A stretch of DNA of 39,412 nucleotides from an uncultured Prevotella sp. (GTDB lineage Bacteria > Bacteroidota > Bacteroidia > Bacteroidales > Bacteroidaceae): the NCBI GenBank assembly GCA_900315955.1, contig ONBC01000048.1, positions 1 to 39,412 of the forward strand. The letters are read 5' to 3'. The notes below the pieces were generated by a model. The model was not told where the DNA came from. It searched no databases and was given only the letters and a program-made list of their open reading frames with translations. This document shows, in pieces, positions 17,078-25,225 of this stretch (within the stretch, counting starts at the first letter, position 1; every line of letters starts with the position of its first letter). The position numbers and the translations under genes were made by a program.

Positions 17078-20000
17078 TTGAAGAAGCTCAGGCGCATCAT
17101 CAATATCATCGTGTGGGTGACCGTCGGTCTTTATTTAGCCGTCGTCGCCCTCGTGCATGTCCCGGCCGTGCAGTCGGCGTTGGGGCGTGCCGTGGCATCG
17201 GCGGTGTCGAAGAAGCTCGGCACGGCAGTGTCGGTAGGCCGTGTCTCCGTGGGGTTGTTCAACCGTATCATCATCGACGATGTGGCGATGCTCGACCAGC
17301 GCGGCAAGCACATGCTGTGGGCCTCCCGTCTTTCAGCAAAGTTCAGCTATACCGACCTGGTACAGGGCCGTGTGACCATCACCTCGGCACAGATCTTCAC
17401 GCCGAAGGTTAACCTCTATCAGGAGAACGCGTCGACAAAGCCCAACTTCCAGTTTGTGCTCGACTCGCTCGCCTCCAAGGATCACTCGCATCAGTCGCAT
17501 CTCAACCTCGCCATCAACAGTCTGATCGTCCGTCACGGGCAGCTGACGTGGGACAGGCTCGACAAGCCCGTGCGCAAGACCTTCGATGCGAACCATCTGA
17601 AGGTGACGGATCTCAGTTCGCACATTATCTTTACTATTATTGACGGCAGCAACTATAGCCTTAATCTGAAGCGCTTGTCGCTTCGCGAGGCCTCCGGACT
17701 TGACATCCGCGCGTTGTCGTTCAAGGCCAAGGCGACGAAGCAGTCGGCGCGTCTGGACAACTTCCATCTGGAGTTGCCGCGCTCGGAGATCACGATCCCA
17801 CACGCTGAGACGGACCGGAAGGAAGGCCTTCGCACTTTCCAGGCTACGCTGGCATTGTCGCGCGTCAATCTCGCCGACTTACGGGCGCTGGTCCCCGACT
17901 TCGCCTCCATCGCCCGTCCGTTGCTCCTCCGGGCTTCTGTCAGTGGGGTGGGGCGGCGTCTCTCGGTCTCCGAGCTTGAACTGTCGTTGCCCCAGTATGC
18001 GGGCTACCGAAGTTTGTCGAACCCGTCCGACCTGCGTCTCTCTGCCGTAGGCGGCTTGGTGGTGGGCAAGCCGCTGCGCTGGCATGCCGAGGTGAGACAG
18101 TTTCATGCCAACGCCAGCGTCGTGAAATACTTCGCCGGCAGAGTGCCGGAGGTGGTGATGCGTTTGGGCGACATTGCCTTTCATGGCACCGCTTCGGGGC
18201 GTGGCACCGACCTGACGGCGCGCGGCGCACTGCATACCGGCGCGGGCGATGTGACGTTGGATGTCAGGAAGACTGGCACGCGTATCGGCGGGCATGTCGC
18301 CACTCAATCTTTGGCGTTAGGTACCGTCCTTGCCAATTCCCATTTCGGCATGTTGGCAGCCGACCTCAACGGCACCGGCGACATCAAAGCCAAACGGTTC
18401 ACGGTCAAAGGCTTGATGTCACGCTTCGACTATAACAACTATGTCTATCGCAACATCTCGCTCGATGGCTCTTATGCTGAGGGCCTGGCAGAGGGGCGCG
18501 TGAGCATCAACGATCCGAACATCAGTCTCACGGCTGAGGGGGGCGCCCGGCTCTTAGGGGCAGAGAAAGCGGTACATCTCAAGGCGACGGTCGCCCGTTT
18601 CCTGCCTGCCGCCCTGAACATTCTCAAGGGCAGGCTCGCCAATGCCACCTATGGCGGGACCGTGGATGCCAACTTCCGCGGGCGCGACATCAACACCGCG
18701 GACGGCTATCTCCGCGTCGGCAACTTCTCGATGAAGCAGGGCAGCGAGGACTACAGTCTCGACTCGATCCATTTCCGTGCCGGACACGCCCCCCGGGGCC
18801 ATTACCTGCTCATGCGCAGCAGCTTCGGCGCCGCGGTGGTATATGGTAAGTTCGACTATGCTGCACTGCCTCAGGCCATCGAGAATGTCATCGTGAAGAA
18901 ACTGCCGGGCATCACAAACCTCGCCTCGTTCCGTTACCGTCCGATCCATGCCGGGGAGGTGAGCTTCGCTGCCCGCCTGACAGACAGCAAGTGGGCACGG
19001 CCGTTCCTAAACATGCCGCTCAACATCCTCGATACGGTCAACGTGCGGGCCACCTTCGGGCGTGAGGGCTCCTCGCTCGACGCCGACCTCACCGCCCCTG
19101 ACCTCATCTATGGTGACCGTCATCTGAAGAACATCCGTACGACCGTGCGCACCGTGGACGGAATCCTCTCCATCGATGCCGCCCTGACGAACATGCGGAC
19201 CGATAAGCTGGGCACCGATCTCGGACTGCAGGCCACGGCGGGCAACGACCACATCACGGCGAACGTCTCTCTCGACAACCACGCCGCCTCGCAACGGTTG
19301 CGCGGCACCCTGAGCTCGAATGTTGCCTTCCGGAAAGACAGGGAAGGCAGGACGCTCGCCTTGCTCAACGTCAACCCCTCGCAGGTACATATCGGCGACT
19401 CGCTCTATACGGTCCATCCCGCTACCATCCTCTACAGCAGAAACCACTTGGAGGTGCACGACTTCCTCATCTCCGGGGGCACACAGCGTATCCTAATCTC
19501 GGGGACGGGGTCGAACAGTGACCGTGACTCGCTGACGGCCACGCTCACCAATGTCAATGTGAGTTATATCCTCAATCTTGTCAACTTCCATTCCGTGGAG
19601 TTCAGTGGGGCAGCATCGGGAACGGCCTGTGTGAAAGGACTCTTCAACAGTCCCGATGTCAACGGCAGCGTGCGGGTCGACCACTTCAAACTGATCAAGG
19701 GCCGCCTCGGCACGCTCTATGCCAAGGTGGGATGGAAGCTCAGTGAGGGGCAGATCAATATTGACGGCGTGACGAAAGACACGATCCGGGAGGGCACGGC
19801 CGTCATTCCTTCGCAGACCGTGGTCCAGGGCTATGTCTCTACCAGGCACCATTATATCGACCTGGGCATGCGGCTTGTCAACACGCGTGCCGAGTTCTTG
19901 GGCACCCTCGCCTCCAGTTTCCTGCGCGACGTCGATCTGCGTGGTAATGGTGATCTGCGGCTATGGGGGGATCTGAGCAAGCTCAACCTCACGGGCGACG

Positions 20001-21496
20001 TCACCACCGATGGTGCCATGACCATCAAACCGACCGGGGTGCGCTATACGGTCAACGGCGGAAAGGTCCATTTCATCGAGAACGAGATACAGTTGCTCGA
20101 CGATCCGATCAGCGACGCCTATGGCAACCGGGGCGTGGTCAGCGGGGCGATCCATCACCGGCATATCGGGCATATCACTGCCGACATCCGTGCTGAGGCG
20201 AACCATCTCTTGGCCTACGATCAGGACGGCTCCGACGGCAGCAGCTTCTATGGGAAAGTGTTTGGTACGGGCGATGTGACGATCAAGAGTCGTCCCGGCA
20301 CCCTCGACGTCAACGTCCATGTCACGCCGGAGAAAGGCTCAGAGGTCGTGTACGACATCTCCAACACCACATCACCCGATGCTCAGGACTTTGTTCATTG
20401 GCATGACCGCAACGCTCTTACCGCGCGTCGCGACAGCAGCAGGCTCTCGGCAGACACGGTCCCCGACATCCCCACAGACATTCATCTCAGTTTGCTTATC
20501 AACGCCCATCCGAATGCGACGCTCCGCCTCATCACGGACAAGACGACGGGCGACTATATCACGCTCAATGGGGCGGGAGCGCTCCGTGCCACCTATTTTA
20601 ATAAAGGAGGGGTCGACATCTTCGGCACGTACACCGTGGAGCGGGGCATCTACAGTCTGACGATCCAGAACATCATCAAGAAGCTCTTCACCTTCTCCCA
20701 GGGCGGCACCATCACCTTCGGCGGCGATCCTTACAGTGCGATCCTAAAGTTGCGGGCTTTGTATTCCATCGCGTCGGTCAGTCTTTCCGATCTGCAGATG
20801 GGCAGGAGCTTCTCATCCAACAACGTGAAAGTCAATTGCATCATGGACATCACCGGCACGCCGGCAGAGCCGAAGGTGAGTTTCGACCTCGACTTCCCTA
20901 CGATGAGTTCCGATACGAAGCAGATGATATCGAGTGTTATCAACGGGCAGGAAGAGATGAACCAGCAGGTGCTCTACCTCTTGGCAGTGGGACGGTTCTA
21001 TTCACGTGGCACCAACAACGCAACGGCACAGACCAACCAGACGTCGCTCGCCATGCAGAGCATCCTAAGCGGACAGCTTAGCCAGCAGATCAACAACGTT
21101 ATTGGAGGAATTATGGGTAACAGCAACTGGAACTTCGGCGCCAACATCTCCACGGGCGACGAAGGGTTCAACAATGCGGAGTACGAGGGTCTGTTCAGTG
21201 GTAACCTGCTCAACAACCGCCTGATCTTTAATGGGCAGATCGGCTACCGTGACAATGCCAATGCCACGACGTCGTTCATTGGCGATTTCGACCTGCGTTA
21301 CCTCATCTTCCCCAATGGTAACTTCAGTGTACACGTCTATAATCAGGCTAACGACCGTTACTTCACACGTAATACGCTCAACACGCAGGGGGTTGGCTTT
21401 ATCCTCAAGAAAGACTTTGGCAGTCTGCGCGACTTGTTCTCGTTCGGCCGCTCCGCGAACGTGCCGACAACGGAGAAAAGAAAAAAGAAGAAATAG
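17078..21496 (+). CDS. tamB: TamB-like (DUF490) translocation/assembly module protein
   Basis: This 1472-residue protein is of the TamB/AsmA-like superfamily of inter-membrane bridge proteins, which are thought to conduct lipids or assist outer-membrane assembly. It has one N-terminal membrane anchor (about residues 7-27, after KKLRR), then a very long beta-rich repetitive periplasmic region. The C-terminal TamB domain lies at about residues 1150-1440, with FGTYTVERGIYSLTIQN and FTFSQGGTITFGGDPYSA (near residue 1205). The start is TTG at 17078: an in-frame stop lies at 17054 with no ATG between, and starting later would lose the anchor. A basic Lys-rich tail ends the protein. No tamA/BamA-like gene is adjacent, which is common in Bacteroidetes. 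It is divergent from nqr and apparently monocistronic. Confidence 0.88.
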   Translation: MKKLRRIINIIVWVTVGLYLAVVALVHVPAVQSALGRAVASAVSKKLGTAVSVGRVSVGLFNRIIIDDVAMLDQRGKHMLWASRLSAKFSYTDLVQGRVTITSAQIFTPKVNLYQENASTKPNFQFVLDSLASKDHSHQSHLNLAINSLIVRHGQLTWDRLDKPVRKTFDANHLKVTDLSSHIIFTIIDGSNYSLNLKRLSLREASGLDIRALSFKAKATKQSARLDNFHLELPRSEITIPHAETDRKEGLRTFQATLALSRVNLADLRALVPDFASIARPLLLRASVSGVGRRLSVSELELSLPQYAGYRSLSNPSDLRLSAVGGLVVGKPLRWHAEVRQFHANASVVKYFAGRVPEVVMRLGDIAFHGTASGRGTDLTARGALHTGAGDVTLDVRKTGTRIGGHVATQSLALGTVLANSHFGMLAADLNGTGDIKAKRFTVKGLMSRFDYNNYVYRNISLDGSYAEGLAEGRVSINDPNISLTAEGGARLLGAEKAVHLKATVARFLPAALNILKGRLANATYGGTVDANFRGRDINTADGYLRVGNFSMKQGSEDYSLDSIHFRAGHAPRGHYLLMRSSFGAAVVYGKFDYAALPQAIENVIVKKLPGITNLASFRYRPIHAGEVSFAARLTDSKWARPFLNMPLNILDTVNVRATFGREGSSLDADLTAPDLIYGDRHLKNIRTTVRTVDGILSIDAALTNMRTDKLGTDLGLQATAGNDHITANVSLDNHAASQRLRGTLSSNVAFRKDREGRTLALLNVNPSQVHIGDSLYTVHPATILYSRNHLEVHDFLISGGTQRILISGTGSNSDRDSLTATLTNVNVSYILNLVNFHSVEFSGAASGTACVKGLFNSPDVNGSVRVDHFKLIKGRLGTLYAKVGWKLSEGQINIDGVTKDTIREGTAVIPSQTVVQGYVSTRHHYIDLGMRLVNTRAEFLGTLASSFLRDVDLRGNGDLRLWGDLSKLNLTGDVTTDGAMTIKPTGVRYTVNGGKVHFIENEIQLLDDPISDAYGNRGVVSGAIHHRHIGHITADIRAEANHLLAYDQDGSDGSSFYGKVFGTGDVTIKSRPGTLDVNVHVTPEKGSEVVYDISNTTSPDAQDFVHWHDRNALTARRDSSRLSADTVPDIPTDIHLSLLINAHPNATLRLITDKTTGDYITLNGAGALRATYFNKGGVDIFGTYTVERGIYSLTIQNIIKKLFTFSQGGTITFGGDPYSAILKLRALYSIASVSLSDLQMGRSFSSNNVKVNCIMDITGTPAEPKVSFDLDFPTMSSDTKQMISSVINGQEEMNQQVLYLLAVGRFYSRGTNNATAQTNQTSLAMQSILSGQLSQQINNVIGGIMGNSNWNFGANISTGDEGFNNAEYEGLFSGNLLNNRLIFNGQIGYRDNANATTSFIGDFDLRYLIFPNGNFSVHVYNQANDRYFTRNTLNTQGVGFILKKDFGSLRDLFSFGRSANVPTTEKRKKKK

Positions 21497-21582
21497 TTTT
21501 TTCCTGGCTTCGTCACTTTATTATTGAGATAAAATACTACCCTTGATAATTAAGCACTTGCAAGAAAAATTAGGAGATTCAG

Positions 21583-22082
21583 GGTGACGCATCTCGGCGA
21601 CTTTCCCTTGAGACCAAAACCAACAAAACCCTTTGTGCCAGCGCCAAGGGCTTAGGCCCTTTGCCCTTTGTGGGGTGAGGGCTTGTGAGAGGCAAAGCCT
21701 CTCCCCACCCTCACCCCACAAAGGAAAACCTTAAAGACAGGCTCGCGCGGTGAAAGTGAAAGAAAGATGAGAGAAGAATGAAGAGAGAAGAGTGATGAGT
21801 GAAAAGTGATGAGTGAAGAGAGAAAATAACTCGTCTTTCTTCACTTTTCACTCTTAATTCCTCACTCTTCACTTTGCGTCAGCTTGTTTTTAAGGTTTTT
21901 CTTGCTGTGATGCAAGCCTGAGGGATGAAGGCTGTTTCTTCTCCGGCTCCGGCTTGCCGAAGCTTGCTTCGGAGCAAGCCGGGGGCGGAGAAGAAACAAA
22001 GGGCGCAGCCCTTGCGTCACAGCAAGGGTTTTATTGGTTTTGGTCAGGAAAAGAATGCGAATGATTAAACATGGGTGACGCA
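21583..22082. repeat. Roughly 500-bp nested imperfect palindrome with 10-bp direct end repeats
   Basis: The whole gap between the convergent TamB-like and pseudouridine synthase genes is symmetric about position ~21830. Matching arms are 21612-21633 with 22024-22045 (22 bp, one mismatch, core CCAAAACCAA), 21724-21743 with about 21880-21900 (AAAACCTTAAA), and a central GAGTGAAAAGTGATGAGTGA / TTCACTTTTCACTC hairpin. Inside the left arm is a perfect 17-bp stem, and inside the right arm a GGCTTGC/GCAAGCC hairpin. GGGTGACGCA occurs in direct orientation at both ends (21583-21592 and 22073-22082), like a target-site duplication. Open frames within it look like repeat translation, not genes. It may be a MITE-like element or two convergent copies of one repeat family. 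Confidence 0.7.
21665..21724. repeat. Perfect 17-bp stem hairpin inside the nested palindrome
   Basis: Bases 21665-21681 (CCTTTGTGGGGTGAGGG) pair perfectly with 21708-21724. The loop contains a further hairpin GAGAGGC-AAA-GCCTCTC. It is 170 bases past the TamB-like stop and could end that transcript, though there is no T tract directly after it. Confidence 0.75.
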
Positions 22083-22219
22083 CTGAAGATTCCAGGAAAA
22101 ATCTTCTCATAACTTTTCATCGTGTAATACCTGCGCGCTTCCATCGTGTCTCGTCCGTGTCACGTCACCATTATGCTTTTTTCGTTATGAAAAGGGCATG
22201 GACACAGAGACCGGCAGAT

Positions 22220-22888
22220 CTATTTTTGAAAACTTTTCCACAGATTGTCGTCGGGCAACGGAGAGACGACATGGATAGGCTCTTTGGAGACAGGGTGGAT
22301 GAACTCCACCTCGTGGGAGAGCAGTGAGATGCTGCCGTCAGGATTAGAGCGGCGTGCACCGTATTTGAGGTCGCCTTTGATGGGACAGCCCATGGCAGCG
22401 AGCTGACAGCGTATCTGGTGATGACGGCCCGTGAGGAGGTGGATCTCCAACAGATGGTAGTGGTCACTGTTGGCTATCACCTTATACTGCAGGACAGCTT
22501 TCTTCGCCCCCGGCACCTCATGGTCGTAGGCGTAGCTCTTGTTCTGCTTCTCGTTGCGTGTGAGCCAGTGGGTCAGCGTGCCTTCGGGTTGCGGCGGCAT
22601 CTCGTGGGTGATCGCCCAATAGGTCTTGTGCACCTCCCCTTTGCGGAACATGTCGTTCAACCGAGACAATGCTTTGGACGTACGGGCAAAGACGACAAGG
22701 CCCGCCACGGGACGGTCAAGGCGATGCACCACCCCGAGGAACACATTGCCCGGTTTGTGGTACTTCGCCTTGATATATTCCTTCACCGTCTCCGAGAGCG
22801 GACGGTCGCCGGTCTTGTCGCCCTGCACGATCTCACCACTCTCTTTATAGACGATGATGATATGATTATCTTCGTAAACAACACGCAT
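22220..22888 (-). CDS. RluA-family RNA pseudouridine synthase
   Basis: This 222-residue enzyme is of the RluA/RluD pseudouridine synthase family, which isomerises uridine to pseudouridine in rRNA or tRNA. The catalytic motif HRLDRPVAGLVVFA is at residues 55-68 with nucleophile Asp58. Other family marks are KTYWAI, LEIHLLTGRHHQIRCQLA and GDLKYGA. It lacks an N-terminal S4 domain, so it is the short RluA/TruC-like form; the exact target cannot be read from the sequence. It is preceded by a repeat array and then fabG on the same strand, 171 bases upstream. Confidence 0.92.
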   Translation of the reverse strand: MRVVYEDNHIIIVYKESGEIVQGDKTGDRPLSETVKEYIKAKYHKPGNVFLGVVHRLDRPVAGLVVFARTSKALSRLNDMFRKGEVHKTYWAITHEMPPQPEGTLTHWLTRNEKQNKSYAYDHEVPGAKKAVLQYKVIANSDHYHLLEIHLLTGRHHQIRCQLAAMGCPIKGDLKYGARRSNPDGSISLLSHEVEFIHPVSKEPIHVVSPLPDDNLWKSFQK

Positions 22889-22895
22889 ATAGCAA

Positions 22896-23058
22896 TGTTA
22901 AATGTTGAATGCTAAGTGTTTAATTGATTCAATGTCGAATGTCTTAATGTCGAATGTCCTAATGTCGAATGTTTTAATTGATAATTTCGAATGAGTAATT
23001 TAGTACTTAACACTAACCATTGACACCATTCAACACTTAACACTTAACATTCAACATT
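22896..23058. repeat. Degenerate TTAAATGTTGAATG / CATTCAACACTTAAC array after fabG
   Basis: Bases 22896-22925 resemble the reverse complement of 23028-23056. Between them lie three near-copies of an AATGTCGAATGTC unit (about 22930-22970). The array begins directly at the fabG stop codon and runs to the pseudouridine synthase start, so the transcript can form a long imperfect hairpin. It is the same repeat family as the array at 24119-24175. Confidence 0.75.
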
Positions 23059-23059
23059 A

Positions 23060-23812
23060 TTACATGTTCATACCGCCGTCAACCTGGATGACCTGACCGG
23101 AGATGTAGCTCGAGAGGTCAGAAGCGAGGTAGAGGGCTGTGTTGGCGATGTCGTCGACCGTTCCGGCACGACGCAGTGGAATGTTCTTGATCCATGCCTT
23201 GCGGATGTCGTCGGGCAGTGCCTGCGTCATGGCTGTGTCGATGAAGCCCGGCGCGATGGCGTTGGCGCGGATACCCTTAGACCCCATCTCCTGACCGATG
23301 CTCTTTGCCAGGGCGATGAGGCCCGCCTTGGAGGCAGCGTAGTTGCACTGTCCGGCATTGCCGTGCACACCGACGACACTCGACATGTTGATGATCGAGC
23401 CCTGGCGCTGACGCATCATCACCGGTACGCAGGCGTGGATAAAGTTGAAGGCCGACTTCAGGTTGACGTTGATGACAGCGTCCCACTGCTGCTCTGTCAT
23501 GCGGAGCATCAGTCCGTCCTTCGTGATACCGGCGTTGTTGACCAGAATATCGATAGAGCCGAACTCCTCTTTCACCTTTGCCACGACATCAGCAGTCTGC
23601 GCGAAGTCAGCCGCATTGCTGGCATAACCCTTGGCCTTGACGCCGAGCGCCTGGATGTCACGCTCGGTCTGCAGACCGCCGTGCTCCTCGTCGATGAACA
23701 AATCAGTGAAGGCGATGTTGGCGCCTTCCTTAGCAAACTTCAGGGCAATGGCCTTGCCAATGCCGCGTGCAGCTCCTGTGATGAGAGCTGTCTTTCCTGT
23801 TAAAAGTCCCAT
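23060..23812 (-). CDS. fabG: 3-oxoacyl-[acyl-carrier-protein] reductase
   Basis: This 250-residue short-chain dehydrogenase reduces 3-oxoacyl-ACP with NADPH in fatty-acid elongation. The cofactor motif TGAARGIG is at residues 12-19 and NNAG at 92-95. The catalytic residues are Ser145 (NMSS), Tyr158 and Lys162 (YAASK). The C-terminal APGFIDTAMTQALPDD and GQVIQVDGGMNM segments are characteristic of FabG. The length and motifs are all standard. A well-spaced Bacteroidetes promoter lies upstream at 23852-23883, so it begins its own transcript. Confidence 0.95.
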   Translation of the reverse strand: MGLLTGKTALITGAARGIGKAIALKFAKEGANIAFTDLFIDEEHGGLQTERDIQALGVKAKGYASNAADFAQTADVVAKVKEEFGSIDILVNNAGITKDGLMLRMTEQQWDAVINVNLKSAFNFIHACVPVMMRQRQGSIINMSSVVGVHGNAGQCNYAASKAGLIALAKSIGQEMGSKGIRANAIAPGFIDTAMTQALPDDIRKAWIKNIPLRRAGTVDDIANTALYLASDLSSYISGQVIQVDGGMNM

Positions 23813-23851
23813 AATTATATTGGTATATGAATCGTCATCCTATTTGTTGTG

Positions 23852-23883
23852 CAAAAATACATCATTTAAGCGAGAATGACAAA
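23852..23883 (-). promoter_or_regulatory. fabG: Bacteroidetes-type promoter of fabG
   Basis: On the minus strand TTTG (23883-23880), 20 bases, then TATTTTTG (23859-23852) matches the -33 TTTG / -7 TAnnTTTG promoter with ideal spacing. It is 40 bases upstream of the fabG start. Confidence 0.75.
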
Positions 23884-23914
23884 GAAAAGCAGAAAATAAT
23901 GGTTTCGGGGTGCT

Positions 23915-24109
23915 CTATTTTGCTGCCACGGCTTTAGCGATTGCCGCCTCGACAATCGTCATGTCCTTATTATAGAGCTTTTCCATGACCTTGGTCAGCT
24001 TGAGTGCGTAGGTGCCGGTGACACCTTTCTTTGCCTTCGGCCAGCCATAGAGGGGTAGGGCGTTGGCTCCGTTGACCTCACTCTTCTGGAACTGCGGGAA
24101 GGTCGTCCA
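23915..24109 (-). pseudogene. C-terminal remnant of a glutathione-peroxidase-like gene
   Basis: Reading the minus strand from 24109 to the TAG at 23915 gives 64 codons without a start. They begin WTTFPQFQKSEVNGANALPL, which resembles the TTFPxFxKxxVNGxNAxPL segment of glutathione peroxidases, and end TIVEAAIAKAVAAK. A stop lies three codons before this point in the same frame, followed by the degenerate repeat array at 24119-24175. The thiol/selenol active-site half is missing. It appears to be a gene whose front half was lost; the repeat array now abuts the break. The family match is from pattern memory. Confidence 0.55.
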
Positions 24110-24118
24110 TTGTACACT

Positions 24119-24175
24119 CTACATTATACATTACCTCATTCAACACTTAACATTCAACACTTAACATTCAACATT
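24119..24175. repeat. Second ATTCAACACTTAACATT array, after the HD gene
   Basis: The array has two tandem ATTCAACACTTAAC units followed by ATTCAACATTATAA, nearly identical to the array end at 23028-23060 and in the same orientation relative to the adjacent minus-strand stop codon. It begins right at the stop of the HD-domain gene and ends against the glutathione-peroxidase-like remnant. Confidence 0.75.
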
Positions 24176-24806
24176 ATAAATTCTCTCTGTCTTCCGCCGT
24201 CACTTCCATGATGGCTGCTGCCATTGAGTCGGCGCACTGCACGATGCAGCACAGCGGGTACTCCTGTCGTGCGGTGTCGTAGCAGCGCTCGTCTTCATAC
24301 GAGTTCATATTCAGGCCGAAGGCCCCCATGTGCCAGCGTATAGCGAGCATCTCGTCGTCTTGCAGGTCGAGGCCACTGAGCAGCAGCATGATCACCGACT
24401 TCTCTCCGTGCCCCATAGGGAAATCCTTATAGCTGACGTTGTAGCCTTCCGCGTCTTCCCATTGTCCGAGCTTGTTTTTGCGTTTCTTGACGGTTTTCTT
24501 GTAGATGTCTGTCTTGCAGACATCATGGAGCAGCGTAGCGATGATGACGCTTTCGCGCTTCACCTCTCCGGCCGAGGACGCGTCAAGGTTCTTCAGTCCG
24601 TCGTAGATCATCAGTCCGGCCTTGCACACGTTGAGACTGTGCTGGCATAGGCCCCCTTCGATGTTGAGATGGTGACCGGCTGAGGCTGGTGCCTCGAAGA
24701 AGCCACCCTTCTCCAGGTCTTCAATGACATAATCCATGCCTTCGCGTTTCGTGGAGCGCAGCAGGCTCTCAAACTCTTCCTGATTCTTTTTCTTGTCTAT
24801 TTCCAT
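24174..24806 (-). CDS. HD-domain phosphohydrolase family protein
   Basis: This 210-residue protein has the HD metal-binding pattern: His56 in LCQHSLNV, His94-Asp95 in TLLHDVCKTD, later GHGEKS and RWHMG, and a distal Asp in QCADSMAAA. HD proteins hydrolyse phosphomonoesters or phosphodiesters of nucleotides or nucleic acids; the substrate here cannot be told. There is no signal peptide. A TAATTTTG motif lies 39 bases upstream of its start on the same strand, suggesting its own promoter. It sits upstream of fabG on the same strand, but the remnant and the repeats between them make one operon unlikely. Confidence 0.88.
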   Translation of the reverse strand: MEIDKKKNQEEFESLLRSTKREGMDYVIEDLEKGGFFEAPASAGHHLNIEGGLCQHSLNVCKAGLMIYDGLKNLDASSAGEVKRESVIIATLLHDVCKTDIYKKTVKKRKNKLGQWEDAEGYNVSYKDFPMGHGEKSVIMLLLSGLDLQDDEMLAIRWHMGAFGLNMNSYEDERCYDTARQEYPLCCIVQCADSMAAAIMEVTAEDRENL

Positions 24807-24844
24807 AATGTCTTTGTGTTTCTGTCGTCATTCTTTGTTCCCTG

Positions 24845-24852
24845 CAAAATTA
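24845..24852 (-). promoter_or_regulatory. Putative -7 element of the HD gene
   Basis: The minus strand reads TAATTTTG, fitting TAnnTTTG, 39 bases before the HD-domain gene start. No clean TTTG -33 box is at the right distance. Confidence 0.4.
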
Positions 24853-24891
24853 ATAAAAAAGCTATAGTGAGAAAAAGAATGAAAGGGAAAA

Positions 24892-25065
24892 ATGGCATTG
24901 GCAGTTTCTTTTCCTTTCCGGATCGTGCCGAACAGCCTTATATGCGACTTGGTGCAACGTCTGCGAGCGTGTCATAACCTCGAAGAGGTTTCACGAGAGT
25001 TGGGAGTTGACCTTTATTGTATCAGCCATGCATTATGGGGTGGCGCGTTGATGAAGTATGAATAG
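24892..25065 (+). CDS. Small hypothetical protein (57 residues)
   Basis: An ATG at 24892 opens 57 codons that end in TAG at 25063. The translation reads naturally, with a segment LEEVSRELGVDLYCISHALW that looks like a helix-turn-helix. It ends HALWGGALMKYE. I do not recognise a family. It may be a small regulator, or a surviving fragment of a larger DNA-binding protein such as a recombinase. It lies divergent from the HD gene and upstream of the polysaccharide utilisation locus, otherwise a 419-base gap. Confidence 0.4.
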   Translation: MALAVSFPFRIVPNSLICDLVQRLRACHNLEEVSRELGVDLYCISHALWGGALMKYE

Positions 25066-25192
25066 AGACTGTGTTGTTACATCCGTTCGACTATTTGTAA
25101 AAAATATTGTGAAAATGCCGATACCCAAACGATTTTGCACAATTGGTTGAATCGACAAAACATATTGTCAAGTGTTTTTTTGCTTTTTATAA

Positions 25193-25200
25193 TACTTTTG
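25193..25200 (+). promoter_or_regulatory. Putative -7 element of the polysaccharide utilisation locus
   Basis: TACTTTTG matches TAnnTTTG, 25 bases before the rhamnosidase start, after an AT-rich tract. A -33 box with standard spacing is not clear; a TTG at about 25166 is slightly too far upstream. This is the only good candidate for the start of the operon that runs to 36545. Confidence 0.5.
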
Positions 25201-25225
25201 CAACTGAAATAATCTATATGGAAAA

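Noticed and set aside
21521-22110. Two short minus-strand open frames (66 and 82 codons) after the TamB-like gene
   Set aside because: Both are translations of the nested palindromic repeat element and share repeat-derived peptide pieces.
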